Notes: generated by a model from the letters alone, not told the origin. A stretch of DNA of 64,000 nt from Halictus rubicundus (GCF_050948215.1 NC_135156.1:14817257-14881256), one strand, 5' to 3'. Shown: positions 1 through 11,754, counted from the stretch's first letter. A program made the numbers and translations.

Positions 1-440
1 GTTCTCAAAGTTTTAACACGAAATTGAAAGTATGAAGGATGGTACGATCGATTTTTCAGCTCCGCGACGTACGTATTTTTCGTTTCTCTCGTGTATAACT
101 CGAAAAATAATCGGTCTATCGACATGAATTTTGACTGGAATGTGAACTTTGAATCTTGGAAATACGCTCTCAAAGTTTGAATGCGAAATTCGAAGTGTTG
201 ACAGAGACACGATCGATTTTTCAGCTGCGCGTCGACCACTTCACTTATTTGACATTGCTTCGACCACGTTCTTTCTCGTGTATAACTCGAAAAATAATCG
301 GTCCATCGACATGAATTTTGACTGGAATGTGAACTTTGAATCTTGGAAATACGCTCTCAAAATTTTAATGCGAAATTCGAAGTGTTGACAAATACACGAT
401 CGATTTTTCAGCGTCGCACGTCGCTTATTTGACATCGCTT
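1..440. repeat. satellite-like tandem repeat, about 165-187 bp unit
   Basis: Two full units and part of a third share, in order, CTCAAAGTTT, ACGATCGATTTTTCAGC, TCGTGTATAACTCGAAAAAT and CGACATGAATTTTGACTGG. The first unit repeats at a distance of 165 bp, and the next step is 187 bp because of an internal insertion around 236-265. The array runs off the left edge, so its full size is unknown. Confidence 0.85.
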
Positions 441-965
441 CGAACGCGTTCTTCTCAAATTGGCGTGCGGTATAGCTCTGGTACGGTATAAGTAAATAAG
501 TCTAGTATAGTATGCGTATAGTGAAGCAGAGTGTCTTTCCGTGTTCGTTTTGGCAAACACGGCCAGCACGAGGAAACGAGCCCGAAGCGATCCCGTTCGA
601 GAGTAAAAGTTGTACAATCTCGAGAAGTCGGCGAAGTTTCTTTGGAAAACAAGTTCGCAAACGGGCGGCTGCCATATTTATCTGGCGAGCCATTTATCTC
701 GCCGGAGGATCGGGACAGCGAATAGACGGACCGTCGCATGAAATCTCCCGGCGACAGGGCAAAGATAAGAATTTTCCCCCGGGTTTTCGCGTACTAACAA
801 TCTCCCTGCTATCTTTAACCTCCCACCGGGCCCAGAAATAAACGTATAGTATAACCGGCTCGCATAAATTCCGAAGACACCACCGGAATCGAACAACACG
901 AAGCAGCCCCCAACGATACAATCTGTCCGAAACGACGCCGCTCCAAAACGATCCCTCTCTCCTTA

Positions 966-966
<1 letters not shown>

Positions 967-1016
<50 letters not shown>
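967..1016. repeat. (TC)n microsatellite
   Basis: About 25 nearly perfect TC dinucleotides, followed by a TTTC-rich tail. On the transcribed minus strand this is a (GA)n polypurine run inside intron 5. Confidence 0.95.
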
Positions 1017-1019
<3 letters not shown>

Positions 1020-1492
1020 TTCTCTTTCTCTTTCCCTCTCTCGGATACTTTTAGCGTCTATGAAGGGCGTCGTCATGCGTCATTGACGCCGCGCACTAAT
1101 TGGAGGAGGCCGGCCGCCGCGAATTTATATTTTTCCCGCGAACCGACCCTGTAAATTTCGCTTTAATTACGCGGCTAGACGGTTACGCTGACGCACGGCG
1201 AGCACCGATGCCCGTTTTCACGACGAAACTGCAGAAATGCTATCTTTGTCGGAAGGATGCCACACAAACGGAATCTTCGCTCGCAGAAAATGTCCTATGA
1301 TCCTACAACACGGTAACCGTACTGCGGGTGGATTTTGCTTTATGCGAAATACAAATTTCTTGATTTAATCGGCGGCAACAAAAATGAGAAAGATTTGTAA
1401 ACGTGATTTTTAAACCAGGGAAGCATCCTCTACAGGATGCAAAACGAAAGAAATTTAATAAACTCAAAATTATTGAGAAAAAATCACATCTA

Positions 1493-1837
1493 GGGTAAGG
1501 GACGAAATTACTGTGGAGAGTTCCAATTACTGTGCCTGTATTAATTATACTTAGTTTTAAAGCGCGACGAATATTAAAAAAGAGATATTAAATTTTGTTT
1601 CAGTAAAATCAGTTAATATATATGTTGTATATCTCTCTTTTAATATTCACAATGCTTTAAAAATAAGTATACTTAATATAGGCGAATATTAAAAAAGAGA
1701 TATTAAATTAGTTTCATTAAAATCAGTTAATATATATGTTACGTATCTCTGTCTTAATATTCATAATGCTTTGAAAATAAGTATAATTAATATAGGCACA
1801 TTAATTCGTATCCCCACAGTAATTGGGTCCTTTACCC
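1493..1837. mobile_element. palindromic MITE, AATTACTGTG family, copy 1
   Basis: The ends are inverted: the left has GGGTAAGGGAC followed by AATTACTGTG, and the right is CACAGTAATTGGGTCCTTTACCC. TA lies next to the left end, which suggests a TA-targeting (Tc1/mariner-type) element. The interior contains a segment of about 125 bp (CGAATATTAAAAAAGAGATA to AAGTAT) present twice in tandem, at about 1569-1680 and 1683-1790, so this copy is longer than the one at 43187. There is no coding capacity. Confidence 0.8.
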
Positions 1838-2471
1838 CGCCATACGTTTATATCGTCCACATTTATATTCACGCCGATTTTATGTTTCCCGTACGTGAAA
1901 CGAAGACATCACATTTTATGGATTAAGAATAAAAAACAGAAAAGTCTCGTTCTTCCGAGTCTGCATCTTACGTGTGAATGTGAATGTGAATGTGCATTAA
2001 CTCGAGAGAAATACACATTTGCCCACGAATAAAATAATATTACAAATCGTTGTACAAGCTACGACGATTTAATCTGACTATTAACACTGCTACAATCGAC
2101 GTTCCCTACAGTGAAGATTTTCAAAAATTGCATTAAAATGTCCGCCAGAATCGGAGACCGCAGATAACAAGAAAAACGCCAATCCGAAATAAAATTTCAG
2201 CCACCCGTTCTTTCCCGAAGGAATTTCAATTAGTCTTTACCCTACCGTTTCCAATAAGCACGGGTCTTCGTCATTAGCAGTTTATGGTCGTACAATTTGG
2301 TAACGAAAGCTGCTCCTCTGGTTTGAATACCGTAACGAGATGCCGTATTTGTTCGTTTGACAATTATAACAAGCGACCGTAAAAGAACGAGCGGTTGAAG
2401 AAGATGAAGAGGTGAAGGTAAAACGCTACCAAACAAAGATTCCCCCGAAGAGACGAAGAAGAGGAAGGAGT

Positions 2472-2475
<4 letters not shown>

Positions 2476-2517
<42 letters not shown>
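2476..2517. repeat. (GA)n microsatellite
   Basis: About 20 GA dinucleotides in intron 5. A second GA run sits at 2729-2753, close to the exon 5 donor, and a CT run lies at 2695-2712 between them. The CT and GA runs could pair in the transcript. Confidence 0.95.
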
Positions 2518-2521
<4 letters not shown>

Positions 2522-2805
2522 TGGAGGGTCGGAGGATTTACGGAGAGTCTGTAGGAAAGCTCTCGGCTAGCATGTCCGGCGAAAACAAATTGGACCGCGA
2601 GTAAAACGATAGCAGGATCGGTTGTTTCGCCGGCATGAGAAGAACAGCAACACAGAAGTCCCGATCAAAAAGGAGATTGTCAATTTACTGGGACTCTCTC
2701 TCTCTCCCTCTTTCTTTCTCCGGGGAACGAAAGAGAGAGAGAGAGAGAGAGATAGAGTCTCCGGAACACTAACGATAAGAGAATCCGCGGCCTGTTGAGG
2801 CTTAC

Positions 2806-3023
2806 CTGCAGCACCCTTTTTGGCAAGCCAGTTTTCTGGGAAAGTTGCTTGAGATCCTTCGCGTCCGGATTGTGATTGATCGCGAAGTAACTCTTCATCG
2901 TCCTTAACTGGTGATGCTTGAAACTCGTTCTCATTCGTTTTGTTCTGCTGTTCGAGCCAGGTATGCCGGGAGTCGCCGGCCCCCCTCTACCGAAGGGCAT
3001 ATCTATGTAGTCCGCGTTTAAAT
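2806..3023 (-). CDS. ap: apterous coding exon 5 (homeodomain residues 1-46)
   Basis: This 218 bp exon (phase 1 in, phase 0 out) encodes residues 424-496. After DLNADYIDMPFGRG and a short Gly/Pro linker comes the homeodomain from Thr451 (position 1): TKRMRTSFKHHQLRTMKSY and onward to KTGLPKRVLQ, ending at Q46. The key core residues F8, L16-equivalent M16 and F20 are visible. The donor CTGCAG|GTAAGCC cuts between Q46 and V47, inside recognition helix 3. The WFQNARAKWRR segment that contacts DNA (W48, N51) must be on the next exon. I searched positions 1-2805 on the minus strand and did not find it, so the gene runs off the window. The acceptor is TTGCAG|ATTT. Apterous activates selector targets in the nucleus of dorsal wing cells and some neurons, as known for the family. 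Confidence 0.95.
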
Positions 3024-3135
3024 CTGCAACATAAATCCCAACATCCGGATTATGCGTCTTAATTAAACCAACGCGGCGTCGCCCGTGCATTTTTTTTGAG
3101 AGCCGCCCCGGTATCGGCCCGACTGTGTATATATA

Positions 3136-3164
3136 CATATATGTGTTTGTGTGTGTGTGTGTAA
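3136..3164. repeat. (TG)n microsatellite next to a TATA-rich run
   Basis: TGTGTATATATACATATATG passes into a TG run. It is a short simple repeat in intron 4, about 110 bases upstream of the exon 5 acceptor. Confidence 0.85.
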
Positions 3165-3629
3165 TCGGGCCGGGGAATCTTTTCCGGCGCGGCCCGATCC
3201 GACAACAAGGGTTGGACCAGTTAGATTTATGCGGCGACCGGGGCTGTTCGTCTTTCCGGTAAACCCGTGACGTCAATATTCGGGAAATCCATTGTTCCGA
3301 TCCCACTTAAAATCGACGATATTCCACGGGCCCGAGAACCGCGCGCATAATTTATTTGTTCGCGAGCAAATTAGGGGTGCCACCGGACTGACCGAACCAT
3401 CCAGTATGTTCCACAATTAATTCATTTGTTATTGTAAGGACAATTCAGTCGACAAGTCTTTTCACACTGGACTTATGTTCCGGTATTTTATTAATTTCAG
3501 TTATCTTAGTTTGACGCATAATGTGACCAAATTTAAGTTGTACAAATAATCTGCGTTAGGTACCACTCTGATTGAACCCTGCCAGTTTCCAAGACCTCCC
3601 TTTATATTCACATTTATTTTACCTGGTAG

Positions 3630-3789
3630 CTACTTTATATACGTCCCAAATGCCAAGGCGATAAAAGTCCCGAGGCCCCTAAAGCTTCGCTGTCCTTTTC
3701 AACGTTCGTCTTGGATCAAAACAGTATCTCCTGTCCGATACATGTCCCTGGCAAGACCCCCGTTTTGGACAAATATCGAGTAAACACTG
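3630..3789. mobile_element. CAGTGA-family MITE, degenerate copy
   Basis: It shares with the better copies a left part with ATACGTCCC...CCAAGGCGATAAA and a right part reading CCGATACATG, TGGCAAGACCC and ATATCGAGTAAACACTG, in the same order. It is flanked on the right by TA. The core is more diverged than in the copies at 9341, 21090 and 33249, so it is probably older. Confidence 0.6.
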
Positions 3790-6695
3790 TATACATGTAG
3801 CTTCCAGTCGACAGGTCTACAAGGTGTCCCAAAAATATTGTACTTCCTCGGAAGGGAAGAGTTGAACCCTCATACACTCTACTTCATAAGATTACAAACT
3901 CTTCAGCCTCGGGTTGCAACCACACAAGATCCACAAGATGTCCTGTGCAAACTATCTCTTTAGATCATCGCTTCCTCTCTTTCTGGTGAAAGAAAAACGC
4001 GGTTTGGAGCGATGGAATATTTCGGCAGAAATTTCGGGATCTGGTCTCGATCCCGGACGTGTCGATCGCAGCCAAGGATCGGCACGTTGATCACCGGGCG
4101 ACGGACCGTCGGAAGCGGGGTTCAGAGCCGGCGAGGCCGCGACTCTAGCCGGTGTTTGATGTGTATCACAGCTCATTAGCTCCCCGAGTGCAAACAAGAA
4201 GGGTGATAGCGTATGCGAAAGACCGGTGGATACACACGGCCAATTACAACTCTATGCAGCAAATAGTTCGCAGGCACGATACCTCATTCCGGTATAGCTA
4301 TCTTGTCGCCCGGGACCCCCGGTTGTCTCGGACGCTAAAAGCGGCGCTTGACAGTCGTTCAGGCCGATCAAGGAGGTACCCGATGAATCGGGCCACGGAT
4401 CGATAAGATCGCGATCGGCACACGGTATCGCGCCCCGATCTACGGGAAGACTGGAAACTAGTCTAATCCCGGTGCCGACGGTTTCTCATCGATCCTTTCG
4501 AATCGTTTCCTTCTCGTTGAAATCGACGGTATCGCCGGCTTCGATCTGCCCGCGCGAACACGAATAAATGAACATTTTCGACCGGTCAGGTATCTAATAA
4601 CACCAGTTTTACACCGCTATCATTCTCCCTCGAAATTGAAACGTCTCCACCGGAGGACTTTACACGTTTCCCAACCCCTAATCTCGAATTTCCAATAAAA
4701 CCCGCGCGACGTCTCATTCAGGAACGGGTCCGGGGCCCGGTCGGCAAAATCGACGAGCAAAAAGTCGGGAAGATGATAAAACGTTGATGTCCCTACACAC
4801 AGGCCAGAGAGAGAGAGAGAGAAAGACCAGATGACCTTGCGAGAAAAAAGGCCCAATCGACGCGGCACCGTCCTCTTCTCTCCCCCCTCCCCCCCCCCCT
4901 CCCCTTTGCCAAATTATTTTATTTCCGACGATAAATTTTCGCGCCTCATCGGCCAGGGACCAAATAGAGAACGCGACTGCCAGTGATCGGCGGGGACCAG
5001 GGTCCCGGGGCCTATCATCTCTCCCGTGTTCCTCTTTCTCTCTTTCTTTTTTCTTTCTTTCTTTTCGCGACGAAAATCAAGGAAAAAGAAGTCGAAAGGG
5101 AGACCTGGGACGTCGAAGGCCGGGTGGCTCTTGTCTCGAGGTCCTCGAGAGAAGTCTTCCAGAGAGAGAGAGAGTGTGTAGACGAGAACAGTTGGGTTCC
5201 CACGGTCGGTCAACAATCGAGATGAAGTCCTCGTGGGTGGATCAGAGGAGAGAGAGAAGCGGCGCGCGACACGTACACGCTTCGCTTGGGATTGGATTCG
5301 TGAATTTATGTCGCGGCGACAAATTTTATCAGGGTTCGGTGGCAAACACCGCACGCCCACGCGCGGCCGTAAATCAGCGCGGGGAGGATCCGTGTGTGTC
5401 CGGGGCTACGTGCGAGATCTGCCCGCGTGTGCTCTCTCCGAGCACGGGCCCCGAAAAATCGCGGGCCCCGACGCGACGGAAACACGCTCGCGACGGGGCC
5501 CGAACGAAAATTCCAACCGGCCCGCGCCAACTCCGATCGCATCGCCGACACCGGAACGCGAAAATTCCCGGGGGCTCCGTTGCAGTCACTGTGTGGATGA
5601 AATGGCCCTCTTTGACTTTCAATTTTGAGAAATTTTCGGTTCTGACGTGGCCCAGTTAGGATTTTACTCGGACGCGTTTTACACTTTAATTGGCTGTTTC
5701 AGTTATTTTGGACGAATTTATCAAATTGTGGTACAATCGTGAAGACATAAAAGATTTTATACTGCGGGGAAAAGGAAGTCTGCAGTTTGCTAATGAATGA
5801 AGCATTGAGCACGCCGGAATTTATGTACTCAATAGTTGAGTATATTTTTCACCGATCAAATGTAAACGAACAGTGCATTATTGAACGTTTCGAACAGAAG
5901 AATGATCGAGGAGACTGAACCGCGAATCAAGTATGAAAATATGTACAAGTTTCGGAACGCGCGCGCGCGCGGCTTGTTAAAAATATATATCATGTAGTTA
6001 GTGGACTGTGCAATTAGAAAGCATTGACTTGCAATCTCACCAATTTCTTATACAATTTCCTCGAGCGTAAAGTGGGCTACTCTTTGAGTAATATCGAGAA
6101 TGCGTTAACGCCGACTGTGTTTCTTTCCAGACGGCCGTAGAACGTTACCGTGTGGTATCTTATATAATTAGCACGGAAACATTGTTACTGTCAAAGTACA
6201 GTTAAGGATTGCTGGCACCGACGCTTCGCATTGGCATTTAATTGATGATTTTATGGGGCGTTGAACGTTCAAATCTTATTCGTTTCAATTAGCATTTAGA
6301 TAAGCCTGCCCATATACACTCGGATTAATTCATACCTACCTACAGTTCCTTTTGAAATTGCGTCTCAGTGATAATAGTCATTTTCCCCGGTTTCTAGCAT
6401 GTAATCTAACATTCGTTTTAATCCTTTACGGTCCTAAATCGAGTCCGATCTGACACCACGTCGTCTGTGCAAACTTTTCATGGACACTGATAATTCCAAG
6501 AATGTTTACCATACTATCACAGCATATAGATTTTCAGTTAGGTTCATTTATATCTTCCACACACGTTTTGTAATGTGAGAAAAATAAGATTTCTGTTTAG
6601 GTCCGAATATCGATATTCTTATGCGCCCCCGAAAAAATTACAATCGGAAAATGAGAATTCCGGAAACGTCTAGCGAAGTGTTGATGATAGCTCAC

Positions 6696-7225
6696 CTATG
6701 TTAGCAGTCATAGCCTCCAGGTCCTTAGGCTTCCTCTTCCTGGGCCTGCCCTTCTGTCTAGGCGGTGGTACCACAGCGGCGCCATTGAAGTAGGGTACTT
6801 TCGGCGGCGAGCCTGCATCGGGAACGGATGGCGTCGAGGGTTGAAGCGGCACGGGGCTCACGTGGCTATGGGGATGTTGCGGGTGCATCGAATGATGAGG
6901 ATGCGGCGGATGGGAGGGATGATGGTGGTGATGATGAAGGAATTCCGGCGAGGGGAACGGCTGGCCGGGGTAATGGGGACCCGGCGGGTACACCGGAACC
7001 GGAGGACTCTGCGACGGGTGCATCTCTGCACCCATTTCGTAGTGCAGTCGACAGAGCACCGCGCCGTCCCTCATCCCGAAATGATCGCCCTTGGTCAGAG
7101 GAACTGCGCAAGCGGCGCAGGAAAAACAGCGCACGTGGAACACGAGGTCCCTGGCTCGCATAACCAACTCGGAGGCTAGAATCGCTGCTTGGCACCGGGC
7201 GCAGCGCTTCATGCTGCCGAACATT
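6696..7225 (-). CDS. ap: apterous coding exon 4 (LIM domain 2 and linker)
   Basis: This 530 bp exon (phase 2 in, phase 1 out) encodes residues 248-423. LIM domain 2 comes first, with ligands C255, C258, H277, C280, C283, C286, C305 and H308. The segment ELVMRARDLVFHVRCFSC is the Apterous/Lhx2/9 signature. The linker that follows is rich in His and Pro, with six histidines at 344-349 and scattered His to about 368. It then has RQKGRPRKRKPKD (403-415), a basic AT-hook-like/nuclear-localisation motif also present in Drosophila Apterous, and ends EAMTANI. The acceptor is TTTTGCAG|AATG, completing Arg247, and the donor is ACATAG|GTGAGCT. Joined to the next exon it reads TANIDLNADYID, matching the TANIDLN of the family. 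Plus-strand open frames across this region are shadows of the GC-rich coding sequence. Confidence 0.95.
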
Positions 7226-8273
7226 CTGCAAAAGACAAAAACGAACATGTCAGTATCGAGTTTCGACCGGTTGCTATGCCGATTCGTCCTCGTTCGTCCC
7301 GAACTTACGGAAGCGGACCTACTATGCAAAAATCTGCTGTCTTCGGGAATTTTTTTAAGCATAATTAATCACAGAAGAATTGTAGTTTTTCACTGTGACA
7401 TTAACATAGCTTTTAACTCTGTTCTCCTTTTATTTCGAAAACGAAATATTAAATAACTGTAGATTCCCAAAAATTGAAATATGCCCCAAAATTGAGTATG
7501 CTCTAAAGTGTAGCGTAGCATTTTTTGAACCGGAAAAGTCGCTTTCGAGACCTTTTTTTTGGAACCAAAAATACAGCTGCATCTTGAACCAGTGGAAACT
7601 CGCAGAAAGGGGGCCGGCGCTTCGGACAATGATAACCATGATCGACCAGGTCGCGGACCATCGGGCTCGAGATCATAATTAAAACGGGAATCAGCGAAGC
7701 AATCTGGCAAAAACCAGCCGTGTCCCGGCGAGCAGCTACTCGACTTGATATATCGCCTCGTAACGCGAACGCGCAGGCATATTATTTTCATAAACGCTGT
7801 TATTATTTAATGTTGGAGCCGATTCACGGCTGCGAGCAGTATGTATATTTGAATAACCAGTTCTCTAGCAGCAGCAACGACAACCACATCTCTGTACCGT
7901 CGCACGAGGATTTCCGGCACACACCGCGAGTACCCTAAACCAAGAAACTCGAATCCTCGAATTTCCATAAAACCGTTCGAGAACGTTCCTCCGCGGCGGG
8001 AGCGCATTTTTCGTGCGCGGCTGGCCAATTAACGAGAAAAGAAGTCGAGCAAGCATCCTGGGAGACAGGAGTAGCATCCTGGAGGGTGGGGGAGGGGGAG
8101 GGGGAGCGGCATAACAAAAATAACCAAGAAATTATCGTAACTGCGGGATGCAGGCGGCGACCATTTTTCCATTCGCTTTAAACGATACAAACACATCGGA
8201 GAATGTTTCCCATCGTCCGGATATCTGCCGTGTCCCCGAGATAGGGTTCCGTTAAGTCCGGGGAAAGAGAAAC

Positions 8274-8306
8274 AGAGAGCGAGAGAGAGAGAGAGAGAGA
8301 GAAGAG
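8274..8306. repeat. (GA)n microsatellite
   Basis: A polypurine GA run in intron 3, with a second run at about 8402-8424. Together they open artificial Arg/Glu-rich or Ser/Leu-rich frames. Confidence 0.9.
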
Positions 8307-9200
8307 AGAGGAAGATGGAAAAAGAAAGCCGCGCAGATAAAGAACGACGAAGAGATCTCCGCGGGTCCGAGGTCTGGGAGGAAGAAGGAGAAAGAGAGGC
8401 GGGGAGAGAGAGAGAGAGAGGAGAGACACGTAGAAGTGATATCGCGAAGGTAAGAAGGGACACGTATGGTAAACCGCGGTGGAGCAAAAGGCCGGAAAGG
8501 GAAGGAATATACCGATGCAACGGGCACCGTGACATCGCTACTGCATTAGCGGCACCCTGCAGTCTCCATTACCGAAGCCGGTCGACTATCTACCCGACAT
8601 CCACCACGGCTACCTACCTAACCACCTATCTCACTCGCCACCACCCAAATATATTGCGTCCCCTCGCAGCCGTACTAAAGAACCTAGATAGAGACGTGGC
8701 CGATCTTATAACCCTGATGCCGCGCGTCGGATCCAGTCTCCAACCGCCTCTGCCACGTATTCGTATTTGTACGACGATATCCACCAACACGCACCAGTTT
8801 TCGAAAGGACGGCTTCTGTTCAACCACCTTTCGCCCAGATTCCTCCGTCGACGCTCCTCCTTCGTAAAACGCCAACGAGGCTCGACGCGAATTTTACGCG
8901 TCTCGTACAAGCCTCACCTATTTCACTCGCAGATACCATCGGCGTTGTTAACCCTTCGGGGACCACCGATGATTTGTATTTCTCGACGTTATATCACGTT
9001 ACAGATTATACTAGAATCTCCTCGTGACCTTTTCAGATTTTTCAAATTCACAAAACAAATCGCAATCAATTTCGAAATACTCCTCAGAGTCAGTACATCT
9101 GTACCAATGTCGCGTCCAAGTGGTTCATAACAAGTCGGCCATTTTGACAGGCTCGGTGATTCAAGTGGTGAGATCAGATAAAATATTCAAATCAAGTTAA

Positions 9201-9568
9201 CGCTAAACCCACCACGGTCGAAATGTCCGGTTTTCTATTTGACGATTATTGAAATTGTAAAATTGTTTCCATAGGAATTTACTGAATTGATTTCACAAAG
9301 TTTAAGTAAATTCTCCCCTCTATAAAACGTTTCACTTTTACAGCGATTTTCCTGTATATGTCGCCAAGGCGCGGACGATAAACGTCGCAGAATTGTCCCC
9401 ACTACCGCGGCGTACATTCCGTGAGGGGCTTCGAAGCTCGAGAGGCCTCGGACGCCGAGGAGTGTAAACATAACTCGGGTATGTCTCCTGGACGATACAT
9501 GACGTTGGCGAGACCCGTGATGCTTACACATATCGAAAATTCACTGTATATGTTTGGTAGATTTAGCG
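9201..9568. mobile_element. TTAA-flanked MITE (CGCTAAACC type) with a nested insertion
   Basis: TTAA at 9197-9200 and 9569-9572 flanks ends reading CGCTAAACCCACC and GGTAGATTTAGCG, which are inverted copies. The left part continues CACGGTCGAAATGTCCGG, closely matching the element at 36599. A complete CAGTGA-family element (9341-9546) lies inside it, so this MITE was present first. Without the insertion it would be about 160 bp, similar to the 179 bp copy at 36599. Confidence 0.85.
9341..9546. mobile_element. CAGTGA-family MITE, copy inside another MITE
   Basis: This 206 bp element is bounded by TA on both sides (9339-9340 and 9547-9548). The terminal inverted repeats read CAGCGATTTT...TATATGTCGCCAA at the left and CATATCGAAAATTCACTG at the right. 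The interior is GC-rich and shares blocks such as AAGCTCGAGAGGCCTCG and GAGGAGTGTAAACATAAC with the copies at 21090 and 33249. The TA duplication suggests a Tc1/mariner/pogo-type transposase in trans. There is no open frame of its own. Confidence 0.85.
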
Positions 9569-11754
9569 TTAAAGAAATTTCGTATTTATAATTGTCTTGC
9601 TATTCTATTGTATTACAGTTATGACGAAAATGAGTACAATTTGAAAGAAAATGGGAAGATTAAAAGAACATAAGAATCGCAATTGTTGCAATTGGTCAAG
9701 AGAATTTTTATTTTGCATTAACTCTAGTCGTCAGAAGACCCAGAGAATTATTGAAGGATTAAACAGTTCCGTAGCGGTGGTCACCGACGGCCACTGTTCC
9801 AGAGAACCTGTTACCATTGTTTTAGGTATCCTTCGCCTAAAGGAGAAGAGCTCCTCGGTTATGGCACTACCGATCCAATGAATTACAGCTGCCCAAGAAT
9901 AACAATTGATGGCGGACCATCGAATTACAGTTGCTAGCTGACAAATGAATTCCAGTTAGGATCGCTGGGCACGGAAGGATGACAAAGGGCTCGTCGAACA
10001 CCTTCGTGGTCGGAAGGTGAATCCGTAGGACCCGAAACAGGGTCAGTCGATTACCCAATTCGGTCGGAAGGATCCGATTAGGCGAAAATACGCGGTGGCG
10101 TCCCGCTGCGCGCAAACCTGGCTGGCATTGTTGCGCCGGATGTGTACCAGGATTGGGGCTGTCAATAGGATCAGGACCGATGACAATATGTCTCGAGTCA
10201 AGAGACCCTCGACAGTCCCGAAACGCGGCGCGGCTAATGCGTTAGATTAGGTTTAGGTTTTACGGGGTGACCCGGCCACCGTGTCCCTCGACGACGTTGC
10301 CCGGAGGCCTCCGCGCCCGTGCTGGATGACAGAGCTACTTTGACAGGGCTCAGGTTGTTTCGTTTGTGCCACTGTGAAGAGGTGTTGACACGGCTCGGCG
10401 CTAACTCTCCTGGACACTTGAATGGGGATCTCGAGGACCGTGGAATTCTTTTCGTTAACTCGATCGAGCGAGGGGCGAAGCAGTTTTTAATTTAACCCTG
10501 CGCGCTGTGATTTTACAAGTAACCTCGGCTTGCTACCTGTGATCGTTGAAGAGGAATAGTCTTTGACGTGGAAACCCGATGATCCAGGTCTTCCAAATTG
10601 ACCCATTCTTGCGCCAAAATTTGGCAATCTCAAAAGAACAATTTTACTATAATAAATAGTGAGGTTATTGATTTAGTTCTTGTAACAAGCTGTTGAATTA
10701 TATTTAAAGGAAGGAGGTTAAAAATTCTAAATGAAGAACAGTGTATTGTAATTAAAAATGGAGTCAAATAAAAATATCTTGCTTCCTTTAACAAATTTTC
10801 CAGAGCTCAAAATAATACACATCCTTAAATCCTTGTAATCCGTTCACTGTTTTAAATTTCATCTACACAGTTTTTGGGAACAGAGTGGATGTAATATGAA
10901 AACGAGAAAAATGCAAACAATCGAAGACTATCGATATACTATCTTGAATTTGTTAAGAAAATAAAATTTGCATGCAATGAAGACAAATTTTATTTTGCAG
11001 GCAGATCCGCGGTCTATTGATTAAATATTGATGCTCCGAACTCGCTACTAGGAAATTCAAATTTCTTGAAACGCGTGCAACTCTGCTTCAAAGTGGACCT
11101 AAATCCTGTATCTCTGATCCATTTAAGTATTAAAAATCCCAAGAAAAAATGCAATTATCTTCCAAAATTGCAAAGGGAGAAAACCCATTCGACGGGATGA
11201 AAATTTTTGCAAATTCAAAATGTCCGACGCTAATGAAGACGAACATGGAGCGCGCGTGTGTGTGAGTGTGCGAGCAAGATTAATATTTTCTCGTTACGAT
11301 CGTATTTCGAAAACGAAATCCCCGGATGGTTGAATGGGTTCGTTATTCGATTCCGAAACAACGAGACTCGTTGTGTGTTACGGGTTCCTGCTTTTCCGTT
11401 CGCGGTATCAGATCATTATTCTCCATTTTCTCGTTTTCCAATTGCTGAGATCGTTGCTGCACGGTGCGTGCACGATGTCGTGTGGCCACATCCTCCTTTT
11501 GTTTTCCCGTATTTTCCCATTCAACTCCATCGATATCTGGCATCTCTGAAAAATCATTGTCTTGCGATACACCGAATGACATGATTTAGAGGGATCGTTC
11601 AGGAAAAACTATTCCCCCCCATGCTCTCTATACTTTCCCTATTCAGGAAAACTTTGGCGCACGTGAAGCATGTACCGAGGATAATGTGCACCAATCGGAG
11701 GCCTGACATCTGGAGCTTATGTTTGTGGATTTTACAGATTAGAAGGATTTGATA

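Larger units (their letters stand above)
1..2805 (-). other. ap: apterous intron 5, 5' part (runs off window)
   Basis: This is intron sequence downstream of exon 5. It starts at the GTAAGCC donor and has no acceptor followed by the rest of the homeodomain. It contains a satellite array at 1-440, a (TC)n tract near 967-1016, a palindromic MITE at 1493-1837 and (GA)n tracts near 2476-2517 and 2729-2753. The stretches 441-960, 1020-1490 and 1840-2475 show no gene or clear repeat. A small perfect hairpin lies at 1423-1440. Confidence 0.85.
3024..6695 (-). other. ap: apterous intron 4
   Basis: This 3.67 kb intron separates the LIM2 exon from the homeodomain exon, with a GTGAGCT donor and TTGCAG acceptor. 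It has a (TG)n run near 3136-3164 and a degenerate copy of the CAGTGA MITE at about 3630-3789. It also has GC-rich, CpG-rich sequence at 4000-5600 that opens several long but featureless reading frames. The stretch 5640-6690 is AT-richer and shows nothing recognisable. Confidence 0.88.

Noticed and set aside
1423..1440. Perfect 7 bp hairpin GCATCCTCTACAGGATGC
   Set aside because: Too short to be a terminator, microRNA precursor or other RNA element in this context.
3024..3306. Open frame continuing upstream of the homeodomain exon
   Set aside because: A clear TTGCAG acceptor at 3024 and the phase-1 join to exon 4 (TANI-DLN) show that it is intronic. It translates a (TG)n run.
3817..3850. GGTGTCCCAAAAATATTGTAC, resembling a mariner terminus
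   Set aside because: A single short match with no opposite end found nearby.
6828..7179. Plus-strand open frames opposite the LIM2 exon
   Set aside because: Shadow frames of a GC-rich coding exon. The minus-strand frame has the LIM ligands.
8315..9130. 271-codon plus-strand open frame
   Set aside because: It begins in a (GA)n tract as Arg/Glu-rich sequence and then becomes random-looking. No recognisable protein family.
10240..10262. TTAGATTAGGTTTAGGTT, resembling insect telomere repeats
   Set aside because: Only three imperfect units. Too short and irregular to call an interstitial telomeric site.
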